Assembly (NCBI RefSeq): GCF_000633535.1
Contig: NZ_AYMR01000005.1
Coordinates: 1-64,000 of the forward strand
Source: Leifsonia aquatica H1aii
GTDB taxonomy: Bacteria; Actinomycetota; Actinomycetes; Actinomycetales; Microbacteriaceae
DNA length: 64,000 nucleotides
Direction: 5' to 3'
Position 1 is the first letter of the stretch; each line of letters begins with the position of its first letter. Shown here piece by piece: positions 20,018 to 27,800 of the stretch. The position numbers and the translations under genes are program-made. Below the pieces are notes generated by a model. That model was not told where the DNA came from and ran no database searches. It saw nothing but the letters and a program-made list of their open reading frames with translations.

Positions 20018-20658
20018 CGGGCGATCGCCACCTTTCGTTCGACCCAGCCGGCGGCCAGGCCGATGGCGAGCGCGATGGCCATGTAGACGAGGCCGGCGCT
20101 GGAGAAGATCAGGATGGGCTGGGCGGCGACGAGGTTCACCTTGTTGACCTCGGCCGTCAGCTCGACGACGCCGACCGCGGCGGCGAGGGCGGTGTTCATC
20201 GCCAGGGCGATCATGACGTTGCCGATCGGCTGCACGACGGCACGCAGCGCCTGGGGGACGACGACCAGCCGCAGCGTCTTCGCCAGGGTGAAGCCGAGCG
20301 CGCGGGCCGCCTCCACCTGGCCGACGGGGACGGTGTTGACGCCGGAGCGCACCGCCTCGGCCACGTAGGCGGCTTCATAGACGGTGAGGACGATGATCGC
20401 CGTCGGGGTCAGCGGGAGCAGGAGGCCGGCGTCGGGAAGGGCGAAGACGGCCAGCAGCAGGAGTGCCAGGAGGGGCACGTTGATGAAGAACTGCACGTAG
20501 AGGAAGGCCGCGGTGCGCAGGATCGGGATCGGGCTGACGCGCGCGATCGTGATCAGCACGCCGAGCACGATCGAGCCGACACCGGCGACGACGGCCATCA
20601 GCAGCGTCGTGCCGAGCGCCTGGACCAGCGGTCCGAGGTTGTCGATCAGGGGGTTCAT
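20014..20658 (-). CDS. Amino-acid ABC importer permease, GluC-like
   Basis: A 214-residue permease of the polar amino-acid uptake family with about five helices. The EAA loop reads TVPVGQVEAARALGFTLAKTLRLVVVPQALRAVVQPIG. It should form a heterodimer with the adjacent permease. ATG start; a purine-rich stretch of CTCTCACGAGTGAGC-like sequence precedes it on the coding strand. The gap to the binding-protein gene is 64 nt. Confidence 0.9.
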   Translation of the reverse strand: MNPLIDNLGPLVQALGTTLLMAVVAGVGSIVLGVLITIARVSPIPILRTAAFLYVQFFINVPLLALLLLAVFALPDAGLLLPLTPTAIIVLTVYEAAYVAEAVRSGVNTVPVGQVEAARALGFTLAKTLRLVVVPQALRAVVQPIGNVMIALAMNTALAAAVGVVELTAEVNKVNLVAAQPILIFSSAGLVYMAIALAIGLAAGWVERKVAIAR

Positions 20659-20722
20659 CGCTCGCTCACTCGTGAGAGAAAAGGGGGAGGGCGGGACCGG
20701 CGAGCCGGTCCCGCCCGGTGGC

Positions 20723-21667
20723 TCAGGAGCCGGGGACCGAGCCGATCTTCGGCGGCGTCGGGATGTCCGAGTCGGTCACGGTGCCGAGCGTGGTCTTCCA
20801 CGCCTGGCCCCACTGGCCGCCCTTCTGGATCTTCGTCAGCCAGTCGTTGACGAACGACTTGAAGTCGGAGTCGCCGTGCTTCAGGCCGATGCCGTAGGGC
20901 TCCTTGGTGAACGGCTGGCCGACCACCTTGATCTGCTTCTCGCTGGCCGCGTCGCTCGCGAGCAGCGTGTAGTCCTGGACGTACGCGTCGCCGCGGCCCT
21001 GGATCAGCGCCTGGACGGCGGCCGGGTCGGTCGCGAACGCGGTGACGGTCGCGGTCGGGGCGATCTTCGGCACCTCGGTCACGGCCGGGGTGTTGGCGCC
21101 CACGATGACGGTCTTGCCGTCGAGGTCCTTCGAGCTGGTGATGTCCTTGTTGTCGCTCTTGACGGCGACGGCGAGGCCGGACTCGAAGTACGGACCGGCG
21201 AAGTCGACCTGCTGCGCGCGCTCCTCGGTGATCGTGTACGTGTTGAACACGACGTCGACGGTGCCGTTCTGCAGCATCGCCTCGCGGGTCTCGCTGGCGG
21301 GCGGGACGATCTCCACGTTCGGCTTGCCGAGGATGTAGATCGCGAGCAGCTTGGCGAGGTCGGCGTCGAAGCCGGTCACCGAGTCGGGGTTGGTCGGGTC
21401 CTGCTGCGAGAGCAGCGGGGCGTCGAGGGCCTCGGCGACGATGAGCTTGCCGCGCTTCTTGATCTTCTCCATGGTCGAGCCGGAGATGATCAGGTCGGCC
21501 GAGGCGACCGGGGCTCCCGAGAAGACGGCGTCGGCGGAGGCCGACGAGCTGGAGCCGGCGCCGGGCAGGCTGGTGGTGCCGGACGAACAGGCGGTGACGG
21601 CGAGCGTCACGGCCGCGAGCAGGGCGCCGGCGAAGGCGGCCTTCCTGCGGGTCGTGCTGCGGGTCAT
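20723..21667 (-). CDS. Amino-acid ABC importer binding lipoprotein (SBP family 3)
   Basis: A 314-residue exported binding protein. The N-terminus TRRKAAFAGALLAAVTLAVTAC is a lipoprotein signal with a lipobox Cys at about residue 27, followed by a Ser-rich linker. The family 3 pattern is clear: GKLIVAEALDAPLLS, TGFDADLAKLLA, FNTYTITEERAQQVDFAGPYFESGLAVAVK. An in-frame upstream reading gives a nonsense leader, so I start at the ATG with AAAGGGATG upstream. The ligand is probably a polar amino acid or derivative; the pocket cannot be judged from sequence. Confidence 0.92.
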   Translation of the reverse strand: MTRSTTRRKAAFAGALLAAVTLAVTACSSGTTSLPGAGSSSSASADAVFSGAPVASADLIISGSTMEKIKKRGKLIVAEALDAPLLSQQDPTNPDSVTGFDADLAKLLAIYILGKPNVEIVPPASETREAMLQNGTVDVVFNTYTITEERAQQVDFAGPYFESGLAVAVKSDNKDITSSKDLDGKTVIVGANTPAVTEVPKIAPTATVTAFATDPAAVQALIQGRGDAYVQDYTLLASDAASEKQIKVVGQPFTKEPYGIGLKHGDSDFKSFVNDWLTKIQKGGQWGQAWKTTLGTVTDSDIPTPPKIGSVPGS

Positions 21668-21746
21668 GGTGCATCCCTTTCTGAGTCGGACATGTCGTGG
21701 TGCGGGTGGAGCCGGGTGCTGCGGTGGAACCGGTGGTGCGCAGGCC

Positions 21747-22499
21747 TCAGTGCGACAGCACGGAGGCCAGGAACGATCGCGCCCGCTCGGAGCGGGGCGA
21801 GTCGAAGAATTCGGCGGGCGTCGCCTGCTCGACGATCTGCCCGCGGTCCATGAAGACGACGCGGTCTGCCGCACGGCGGGCGAAGCCCATCTCGTGGGTG
21901 ACGACGATCATCGTCATGCCCTCGCGGGCGAGGGAGGTCATCACGTCCAGCACCTCGCCGACCATCTCCGGGTCGAGGGCGCTGGTGGGCTCGTCGAAGA
22001 GCATGACCTTGGGCTGCATCGCGAGCGCCCGTGCGATCGCCGCACGCTGCTGCTGGCCGCCGGAGAGCTGCGCCGGGTGGCTGTGCGCCTTCTCGGCGAT
22101 GCCGACCCGGTCGAGCAGCTCCATGGCCTGCTTCTCCGCGTCGGCCCGCTTCACGCCGCGGACCTTGATCGGTGCCAGAGCGACGTTGTCGAGCACCGTG
22201 CGGTGGGCGAACAGGTTGAACGACTGGAACACCATGCCGACCTCGGCACGCAGGCGGGCGAGGGCGGCGCCCTCTTCGGGCAGGGCCTCGCCGTCGACCA
22301 GGATCTCGCCGGAGTCGATGGTCTCCAGTCGGTTGATCGACCGGCAGAGCGTCGACTTGCCGGAGCCGGACGGACCGACCACCACGACGACTTCGCGGGG
22401 AGCCACGTCGAGATCGATCGTCTTGAGCACGTGCAGCTCGCCGAAGTGCTTCTCGACGCCGCGCAGGCTGACCATGGGCCGTGCGTTCGGGGCTTCCAT
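21747..22499 (-). CDS. Amino-acid ABC importer ATPase (GlnQ/GluA type)
   Basis: A 250-residue ATPase with Walker [11 protein letters not shown]-loop [10 protein letters not shown], signature [15 protein letters not shown], Walker [15 protein letters not shown] and H-loop VVTHEMGF, all canonical. It is the first gene of the seven-gene operon 22499-16458: ATPase, binding protein, two permeases, asparaginase, CutC, ROK kinase. A -35/-10 pair lies upstream, back-to-back with the promoter of the ROK repressor gene. Confidence 0.93.
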   Translation of the reverse strand: MEAPNARPMVSLRGVEKHFGELHVLKTIDLDVAPREVVVVVGPSGSGKSTLCRSINRLETIDSGEILVDGEALPEEGAALARLRAEVGMVFQSFNLFAHRTVLDNVALAPIKVRGVKRADAEKQAMELLDRVGIAEKAHSHPAQLSGGQQQRAAIARALAMQPKVMLFDEPTSALDPEMVGEVLDVMTSLAREGMTMIVVTHEMGFARRAADRVVFMDRGQIVEQATPAEFFDSPRSERARSFLASVLSH

Positions 22500-22535
22500 C
22501 GCGTTCCTCGCATCATTGTCGGGCAGATTGCGATG

Positions 22536-22564
22536 AGCGTACTAAGTAATCGAAGTTCGTGCAA
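22536..22564 (-). promoter_or_regulatory. Promoter of the ABC/asparaginase operon
   Basis: On the minus strand TTGCAC (22559-22564) and TACGCT (22536-22541) are 17 nt apart, facing the ATPase gene. The region is unusually AT-rich for this genome. The symmetric GATT-cga-AATC and the nearby TCGAA repeats between the two divergent promoters are candidate binding sites for the adjacent ROK repressor. Confidence 0.6.
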
Positions 22565-22576
22565 TTTTGATTTTGG

Positions 22577-22607
22577 TTGATTCGAAATCGAAGAAAGTGA
22601 CTACACT
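22577..22607 (+). promoter_or_regulatory. Promoter of the ROK-repressor operon
   Basis: TTGATT (22577-22582) and TACACT (22602-22607) are 19 nt apart, facing the ROK regulator gene. The spacer includes the short inverted repeat GATTCGAAATC. Confidence 0.5.
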
Positions 22608-22661
22608 ATCCTCATCACCAGCAGCGCGTCCGAGACCGCGCCAGACGAGGGGGACGCGCGG

Positions 22662-23942
22662 ATGACGACCAGCACGTCGAGCAGCACAGGGACCGGCACA
22701 GGGACCGGCACAGGGACCGGTCCGGGGAACGGATCCGGGGCCGGCGCCAGGACCGCGGCGCAGGACACTCTGCCGCCCTTCCCCTCGACGGCATCGTCGG
22801 GCCCGGGCGGCGTCCTCGACCTCGTGCGTTCCGGGCGGGCGTCCTCGCGTGCCGACATCGCCCGGCACACCGGCCTCTCGCCCTCCACGGTCGCCCAGCG
22901 AGTGGACGCACTCCTGGCCGCCGGCTACCTGCGCGAAGCGGGCGAGGGAGTCTCGCACGGCGGGCGCCGGCCGCGCGCCCTCGAGGTCGACCCGAGCACC
23001 GGTGTGGTGCTCGCGGCGGATCTCGGCTCCCATCACGCCACATTCGGGCTGTTCGACCTGGCGGGCCGGCTGCTGGTGTCGCGTACCGATCCGATGGACA
23101 TCGGCGCGGGCCCGGACCATGTGCTCGGCTGGATCGCCGCGGTCGCCGAAGACCTCCGCTCCGCTCACGCCGACCCCGGCCAGGTGCTGCGGGGCTACGG
23201 GATCGGCCTGCCCGGCCCGGTCGACTCGACGAACGGCCGTATGGTCTCGCCGTCGCGGATGCCCGGCTGGAACGGGCTCGACGTCGCCTCCGAGCTCCAG
23301 GCGCGCACCGGCCTCCCCGCGGTGGCCGACAACGACGCCAACCTGATGGCCCTCGGTGAGCACGACGCGCTCGGGGGCGGCACGGAGCAGCTCGTGTTCG
23401 TCAAGGCCGGGTCGAGCATCGGCTGCGGCATCGTCGCGTTCGGCGGCGTCTACCGCGGACATCACGGCATGGCGGGCGACATCAGCCACGTGACCGTCCC
23501 GGGCGCCCCGGAGATCCTCTGCTCCTGCGGGCGCATCGGCTGCCTCGACGCGGTCGCGGGCGGGGCGGCCATCGTGCAGGCGCTCCGGCGCGAGGGGGTC
23601 GATGTCGCCGACACCCGCGACATCCTCGCGCTGGCCAGGGACGCCCACCCGCTGGCGACGCTGATGCTGCGCGAGGCGGGGCTGCGCACCGGCGGCGTGC
23701 TCGCCACGATCATGAACTTCTTCAACCCGGAGCGACTCGTCCTCGGCGGGATCCTCGGCGAGGCCGAGGCGTTCGTCGCCGGCGTGCGCTCGACGATCTA
23801 CTCGGACTGCCTGCCGATGATCACCGATCAGCTCGACATCGCCATCACCGTGGCGAAGGAGGAGGCCGGCATCCGCGGAGCGGGTCGGCTCGTCCTGAAC
23901 GCGCTGTTCGACCCGGCGCAGATCGACCGGGCGGTCCGATGA
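22662..23942 (+). CDS. ROK family transcriptional repressor (NagC/XylR type)
   Basis: A 426-residue regulator. A Gly/Thr/Ser-rich N-terminal tail (residues 1-50) leads to a winged helix-turn-helix (GGVLDLVRSGRASSRADIARHTGLSPSTVAQRVDALLAAGYL). The ROK sugar-binding domain follows with GYGIGLPGPVD, the sugar-contact NDANLMALGEH and zinc motif CSCGRIGC. It should bind a sugar or sugar-phosphate and leave DNA. It diverges from the asparaginase/ROK-kinase operon and heads an operon with an oxidoreductase and an alpha-glucosidase, so it probably controls both. The ATG has GGGGGACG upstream. Confidence 0.92.
   Translation: MTTSTSSSTGTGTGTGTGTGPGNGSGAGARTAAQDTLPPFPSTASSGPGGVLDLVRSGRASSRADIARHTGLSPSTVAQRVDALLAAGYLREAGEGVSHGGRRPRALEVDPSTGVVLAADLGSHHATFGLFDLAGRLLVSRTDPMDIGAGPDHVLGWIAAVAEDLRSAHADPGQVLRGYGIGLPGPVDSTNGRMVSPSRMPGWNGLDVASELQARTGLPAVADNDANLMALGEHDALGGGTEQLVFVKAGSSIGCGIVAFGGVYRGHHGMAGDISHVTVPGAPEILCSCGRIGCLDAVAGGAAIVQALRREGVDVADTRDILALARDAHPLATLMLREAGLRTGGVLATIMNFFNPERLVLGGILGEAEAFVAGVRSTIYSDCLPMITDQLDIAITVAKEEAGIRGAGRLVLNALFDPAQIDRAVR
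22686..22721. repeat. 12-bp tandem repeat in the N-terminal tail of the ROK repressor
   Basis: Three 12-nt units, ACAGGGACCGGC, with the last base changed in unit three. They encode a Thr-Gly run in the disordered tail ahead of the DNA-binding domain, and copy-number change would stay in frame. Confidence 0.85.
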
Positions 23943-24847
23943 CCCACGCGGTCGCGATCGTCGGCGCCGGCCGGATGGGCCGGGCCCACGCCGCGGCCTG
24001 GGAGGCGCTCGGAGTCCCGGTGCGCTGGGCGGTCTCCCCCCGCCGTCGGCCGGTGCTCGCCGCCGCCCCGGCGGCCCGCTGGGCCACGGATCTCGATGAG
24101 GCCCTGGACGACCAGGCGGTCACGATCGTCTCGATCTGCACCCCGACGCCCACCCACGCGGACCTCGCCGTCCGCACGCTCGACGCCGGCCGTCATGTGC
24201 TGCTGGAGAAGCCGATCGCGCTCACGCTCGCCGATGCGCACCGGGTCGCCGCGGCGGCGGAGCGCGCGGCCGGGGTGCTGCTGGTCGCCCACGTCGTGCG
24301 CTTCTTCCCGGGCTACGCCGCCCTGCACGAACGGGTGGAAGCAGGGACGATCGGCCGGCCTCGACTGGTGCACGCCTCCCGCCTCTCCGCCGCATCGGGC
24401 GAGGCGGCCTGGCTGGAGGACGAGGACGCGTCGGGCGGACTCGTGGTGGACTTCGCGATTCACGACGTCGATCAGGCGAACGCGCTGCTCGGCTCACCCG
24501 TCGCGGTGACCGCGGTGCGGACGCCGGGCAGCGGATTCGGTGCTCCGGTGGCGCTGACCGTCGAGTACGCAGGCGGCGGGCTCGCGCAGATCCAGGCCGC
24601 CGCCGACCTTCCGCCCGGAACGCCGTTCCGGACGACGCTCGAGGTGGTCGGGGAACGGGGGATCGACGCCATGGCCGAGCTCCCCGGCGACCCGTTCCTG
24701 GAGCAGGCGCGCTCCCTGCTCTCGTGCGCCGAGACCGGCGCGCGGCCCGCTCGCGTCCCGGTCGAGGCGGCCGTCGACGCGCTGCGGGTGTGCCTGGCGG
24801 CCCGGGAGTCGGCGCTCACCGGCTCGCGGGTGCTCCTCGCCGAGTAG
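23939..24847 (+). CDS. Gfo/Idh/MocA family oxidoreductase
   Basis: A 302-residue NAD(P)-dependent dehydrogenase acting on a sugar, inositol or related polyol. The N-terminal Rossmann fold has AIVGAGRMGRAHAAAWEALG, and the family EKP motif is in HVLLEKPIALTLADA. The catalytic-domain helix reads VDFAIHDVDQANALLG, with the His/Asp pair expected for this fold. It overlaps the ROK repressor by 4 nt (ATGA). The substrate is unknown, but the operon points to a glycoside or an amino-sugar derivative. Confidence 0.9.
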   Translation: MTHAVAIVGAGRMGRAHAAAWEALGVPVRWAVSPRRRPVLAAAPAARWATDLDEALDDQAVTIVSICTPTPTHADLAVRTLDAGRHVLLEKPIALTLADAHRVAAAAERAAGVLLVAHVVRFFPGYAALHERVEAGTIGRPRLVHASRLSAASGEAAWLEDEDASGGLVVDFAIHDVDQANALLGSPVAVTAVRTPGSGFGAPVALTVEYAGGGLAQIQAAADLPPGTPFRTTLEVVGERGIDAMAELPGDPFLEQARSLLSCAETGARPARVPVEAAVDALRVCLAARESALTGSRVLLAE

Positions 24848-24857
24848 GGTGGCCTCC

Positions 24858-26558
24858 GTGAGCGACAAGTGGTGGCAGTCCGCGGTGGTGTACCAGGTCT
24901 ATCCGCGCAGCTTCGCGGACAGCGACGGGGACGGCATCGGCGACCTGCGCGGCATCATCCAGCACCTCGACCATCTGAAGGAGCTGGGGGTCGATGTCGT
25001 GTGGCTGTCGCCGATCTACGCATCCCCGCACGACGACAACGGTTACGACATCAGCGACTACCGGCGCATCGACCCGCTCTTCGGCACGTTCGACGACTTC
25101 GACGAGCTGCTCGCGGGTCTGCACGAGCGGGGGATCAAGCTGGTGATGGACCTCGTGGTCAACCACACGTCCGACGAGCACCCCTGGTTCGTCGAGTCCG
25201 CGTCCAGCCGCGACAGCCCCAAGCGCGACTGGTACTGGTGGCGGCCCGCGCGCGACGGTGCGCAGCCGGGGGCACACGGAGCCGAGCCGACCAACTGGGG
25301 ATCCTTCTTCTCCGGGTCCGCCTGGCAACTGGACGAGCAGACCGGCGAGTACTACCTGCATCTGTTCTCGCGCAAGCAGCCGGACCTCAACTGGGAGAAC
25401 CCCGAGGTGCGCGACGCGGTCTACGACATGATGAACTGGTGGCTCGATCGCGGCGTCGACGGCTTCCGGATGGACGTGGTCAACTTCCTCTCGAAGGATG
25501 TCTCGCTCCCCGACGGCGTCATCCCTCCGGGCGGCCTCTACGGCGAGGCGTACCCGTTCTTCGCGCAGGGGCCGCGCATCCACGAGTTCCTGCACGAGAT
25601 GCACGAGCGGGTCTTCGCCGGCCGTGAGGACCGCTACCTGACCGTCGGCGAGATGCCCGGGGTCGACATCCCGGAGGCCCGGCGGTTCACCGACCCGGCC
25701 CGCGGCGAGCTCGACATGGTGTTCCAGTTCGAGCACGTCGACCTCGATCACGGCCCCGGCGGCAAGTGGGACCATCGACCGGCGACCGTGCTCGACCTCA
25801 AGCGCAACCTCGCGCAATGGCAGGAGGGTCTGCTCGACACCGGGTGGAACAGCCTGTACTGGAACAACCACGACCAGCCCCGGGTGGTCAGCCGGTTCGG
25901 CGACGACGGGGAGCACCGGGTCGCCTCGGCGAAGGCGCTCGGCACGGTGCTGCACCTGCTGCGCGGCACCCCGTACGTCTACCAGGGCGAGGAGCTCGGG
26001 ATGACGAACGTGCCGTTCGACACGATCGACGACTTCCGCGACATCGAGACCCTCAACCACTACGCCGAAGCCGTGGACCTGCTCGGTCGCCCGGCCGACG
26101 AGGTGCTGGCGGCGCTGCGCCGCACCAGCCGGGACAACGCGCGCACGCCGATGCAGTGGACCGACGGCCCGCACGCCGGATTCACGACCGGCGAGCCATG
26201 GATCACCGTGAACCCGAACTCCACCGTGGTCAACGCCGCAGCCGAGCGTGCCGACCCCGACTCGGTGTTCGCGCACTACCGCGCCCTGATCGACCTGCGG
26301 CACCGGTCGCACGTCGTCGCCTCGGGCGGCTTCGAGCTCGTGCTCCCCGATCATGAGCAGATCTTCGGGTACGTGCGCGCTCTCGACGACGACGCGCTCC
26401 TCGTGCTGGTGAACCTGAGCGGCACGGTAGCCGTGTACGACCCGGCGGACCTCCCCGGCTGGGAGGCGGCGACGGTGGTGCTCGCCTCCGGCGGCGACGG
26501 GCCGGCCGGGCTCACGGGCGCCGTGCAGCCGTGGGAGGCTGTGGTCCTCCAGCGCTGA
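24858..26558 (+). CDS. GH13 alpha-glucosidase (oligo-1,6-glucosidase type)
   Basis: A 566-residue intracellular glycosidase that releases glucose from short alpha-glucosides. VVYQVYPRSFADSDGDGIGDLRGI opens the barrel. Catalytic residues: nucleophile Asp206 (GFRMDVVN), acid Glu265 (VGEMPG) and Asp339 (NNHDQPR). The loop after strand 4 reads MDVVNFLSKD, so it has Val next to the nucleophile, as in enzymes acting on alpha-1,6 links. I prefer the GTG at 24858, 7 nt after TAGGGT, over the GTG at 24849. It follows the oxidoreductase gene by 10 nt, so it may be both cotranscribed and served by its own leaderless promoter. Confidence 0.92.
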   Translation: MSDKWWQSAVVYQVYPRSFADSDGDGIGDLRGIIQHLDHLKELGVDVVWLSPIYASPHDDNGYDISDYRRIDPLFGTFDDFDELLAGLHERGIKLVMDLVVNHTSDEHPWFVESASSRDSPKRDWYWWRPARDGAQPGAHGAEPTNWGSFFSGSAWQLDEQTGEYYLHLFSRKQPDLNWENPEVRDAVYDMMNWWLDRGVDGFRMDVVNFLSKDVSLPDGVIPPGGLYGEAYPFFAQGPRIHEFLHEMHERVFAGREDRYLTVGEMPGVDIPEARRFTDPARGELDMVFQFEHVDLDHGPGGKWDHRPATVLDLKRNLAQWQEGLLDTGWNSLYWNNHDQPRVVSRFGDDGEHRVASAKALGTVLHLLRGTPYVYQGEELGMTNVPFDTIDDFRDIETLNHYAEAVDLLGRPADEVLAALRRTSRDNARTPMQWTDGPHAGFTTGEPWITVNPNSTVVNAAAERADPDSVFAHYRALIDLRHRSHVVASGGFELVLPDHEQIFGYVRALDDDALLVLVNLSGTVAVYDPADLPGWEAATVVLASGGDGPAGLTGAVQPWEAVVLQR

Positions 26559-26667
26559 GCCGGCCGATCGTTCGGCCGCACCGTCCGCTCGCGCGCGGAG
26601 GAACCGGTGACCCCTTGCACCCGACCGTGGTCGGGTGTGGGATGGGCGCACGACGCGGGAGGCGATC

Positions 26668-27144
26668 ATGGGTGATTTCGTGGCGAGGGCCGAGGTGACG
26701 GTGCGGGCGCCGCGCGCGGCGGTCTGGCGGGTGCTGACCTCCGACGGCGCGCATCCCGAGATCATGTTCGGCGCCGAGATCCGCTCCGACTGGCGACTCG
26801 GATCGACCATCACCTGGAGCGGGGAATGGAACGGTCGCGCCTTCCAGGACCACGGCCGGGTCATCGAGCTGGAGGACCGCGAGGATCCGTGGCGCATCGT
26901 GCTCACGCACTTCAGTCCGCTGTCGGGCCTGCCGGACGAGCCGGAGAACTACCACACGCTCCGCTTCGAGCTGGAGGAGACGGCGGCGGGGACCGTGCTC
27001 ACGCTCGATCAGGACAACAACCCCACCCGGGAGGCCGCCGAGCACTCGCAGCGGAACTGGGCGCAGATGCTCGACGGCGTCCGGTCGGTGGCCGAACGGG
27101 ACGCCGGAGAGGAACGGGTCGCCGGAGCCGAACAGGACTCCTGA
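26668..27144 (+). CDS. SRPBCC domain protein
   Basis: A 158-residue AHSA1/START-like protein. It opens with FVARAEVTVRAPRAAVWRVLT and ends with the family-like AEHSQRNWAQMLDGVRSVAE. The middle shows a beta-rich core with SEWNG-like and LTHFSPLSG turns. It probably binds a small hydrophobic ligand; function unknown. The start is the ATG behind GCGGGAGGCG, and the longer reading from GTG 26635 lacks a ribosome-binding site. It runs convergently into the TetR gene with 6 nt between the stop codons. Confidence 0.85.
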   Translation: MGDFVARAEVTVRAPRAAVWRVLTSDGAHPEIMFGAEIRSDWRLGSTITWSGEWNGRAFQDHGRVIELEDREDPWRIVLTHFSPLSGLPDEPENYHTLRFELEETAAGTVLTLDQDNNPTREAAEHSQRNWAQMLDGVRSVAERDAGEERVAGAEQDS

Positions 27145-27150
27145 GCAGGG

Positions 27151-27735
27151 TCAGTCGCCCAGGGCCTCGCGCAGGGCGGCGTCGAGGACGAGGTCGAAGG
27201 CGGCCACCGTCGCCGTGCGATCGCCGGTCAGCAGGAAGCCGAATTGCAGCCCGGCCGCCGCGTCCACCAGCGCGTGCGCCAGGACGCCGGCCCGCCGGCT
27301 CTCGACCCCCTGCCTCTTGAGCCAGGCGCGCACCGTCTCGCGCCACTCGGTGAAGGCGGTCGTGATGCGCTCGCCCAGGTCCGGCTCGATCGGCTCGAGC
27401 ACGCCGGCCTCGAACTGCAGACGCAGGCCGGTCCGATTGCCGTCGCGCAGCGAGTGACGGAACGCCTGGCGGTACCAGTCGCGGAACTGCTCGCGATCGA
27501 ACGACGGGATGTCGAACCCGATCTGCGACTCGGTCTGCTGCCGCACGCCCTCCTCGAGGATGGCGTCGATCATCTCCTGCCGGGAGCCGAAGTGGTAGAC
27601 GAACGAGTACGTGCTGACGCCGAGTGCGTTCGCGAGGCTGCGGAACGTCATGCGGGAGAGCGGCTCGGTGGCCACATGGTCCATGATGCGGCTGAGGAGC
27701 TCCGGTTTCCGTGTCGGATCAGGTGTGCGTCCCAC
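27151..27735 (-). CDS. TetR/AcrR family regulator
   Basis: A 194-residue regulator. The DNA-binding domain (about residues 10-57) reads LLSRIMDHVATEPLSRMTFRSLANALGVSTYSFVYHFGSRQEMIDAIL, and the C-terminal domain is helical. It starts with GTG, 6 nt after a TATCGT box on the minus strand. No divergent transporter or enzyme is adjacent, so the target may be itself or a distant gene. An imperfect inverted repeat CGATAAC-gga-GTTTTCG lies just upstream and may be its operator. Confidence 0.88.
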   Translation of the reverse strand: MGRTPDPTRKPELLSRIMDHVATEPLSRMTFRSLANALGVSTYSFVYHFGSRQEMIDAILEEGVRQQTESQIGFDIPSFDREQFRDWYRQAFRHSLRDGNRTGLRLQFEAGVLEPIEPDLGERITTAFTEWRETVRAWLKRQGVESRRAGVLAHALVDAAAGLQFGFLLTGDRTATVAAFDLVLDAALREALGD

Positions 27736-27800
27736 GCGCTAACGATAACGGAGTTTTCGTCATTTGTGCGGGGGAATTCGACGGCCTGCGGCAGCGGGGA

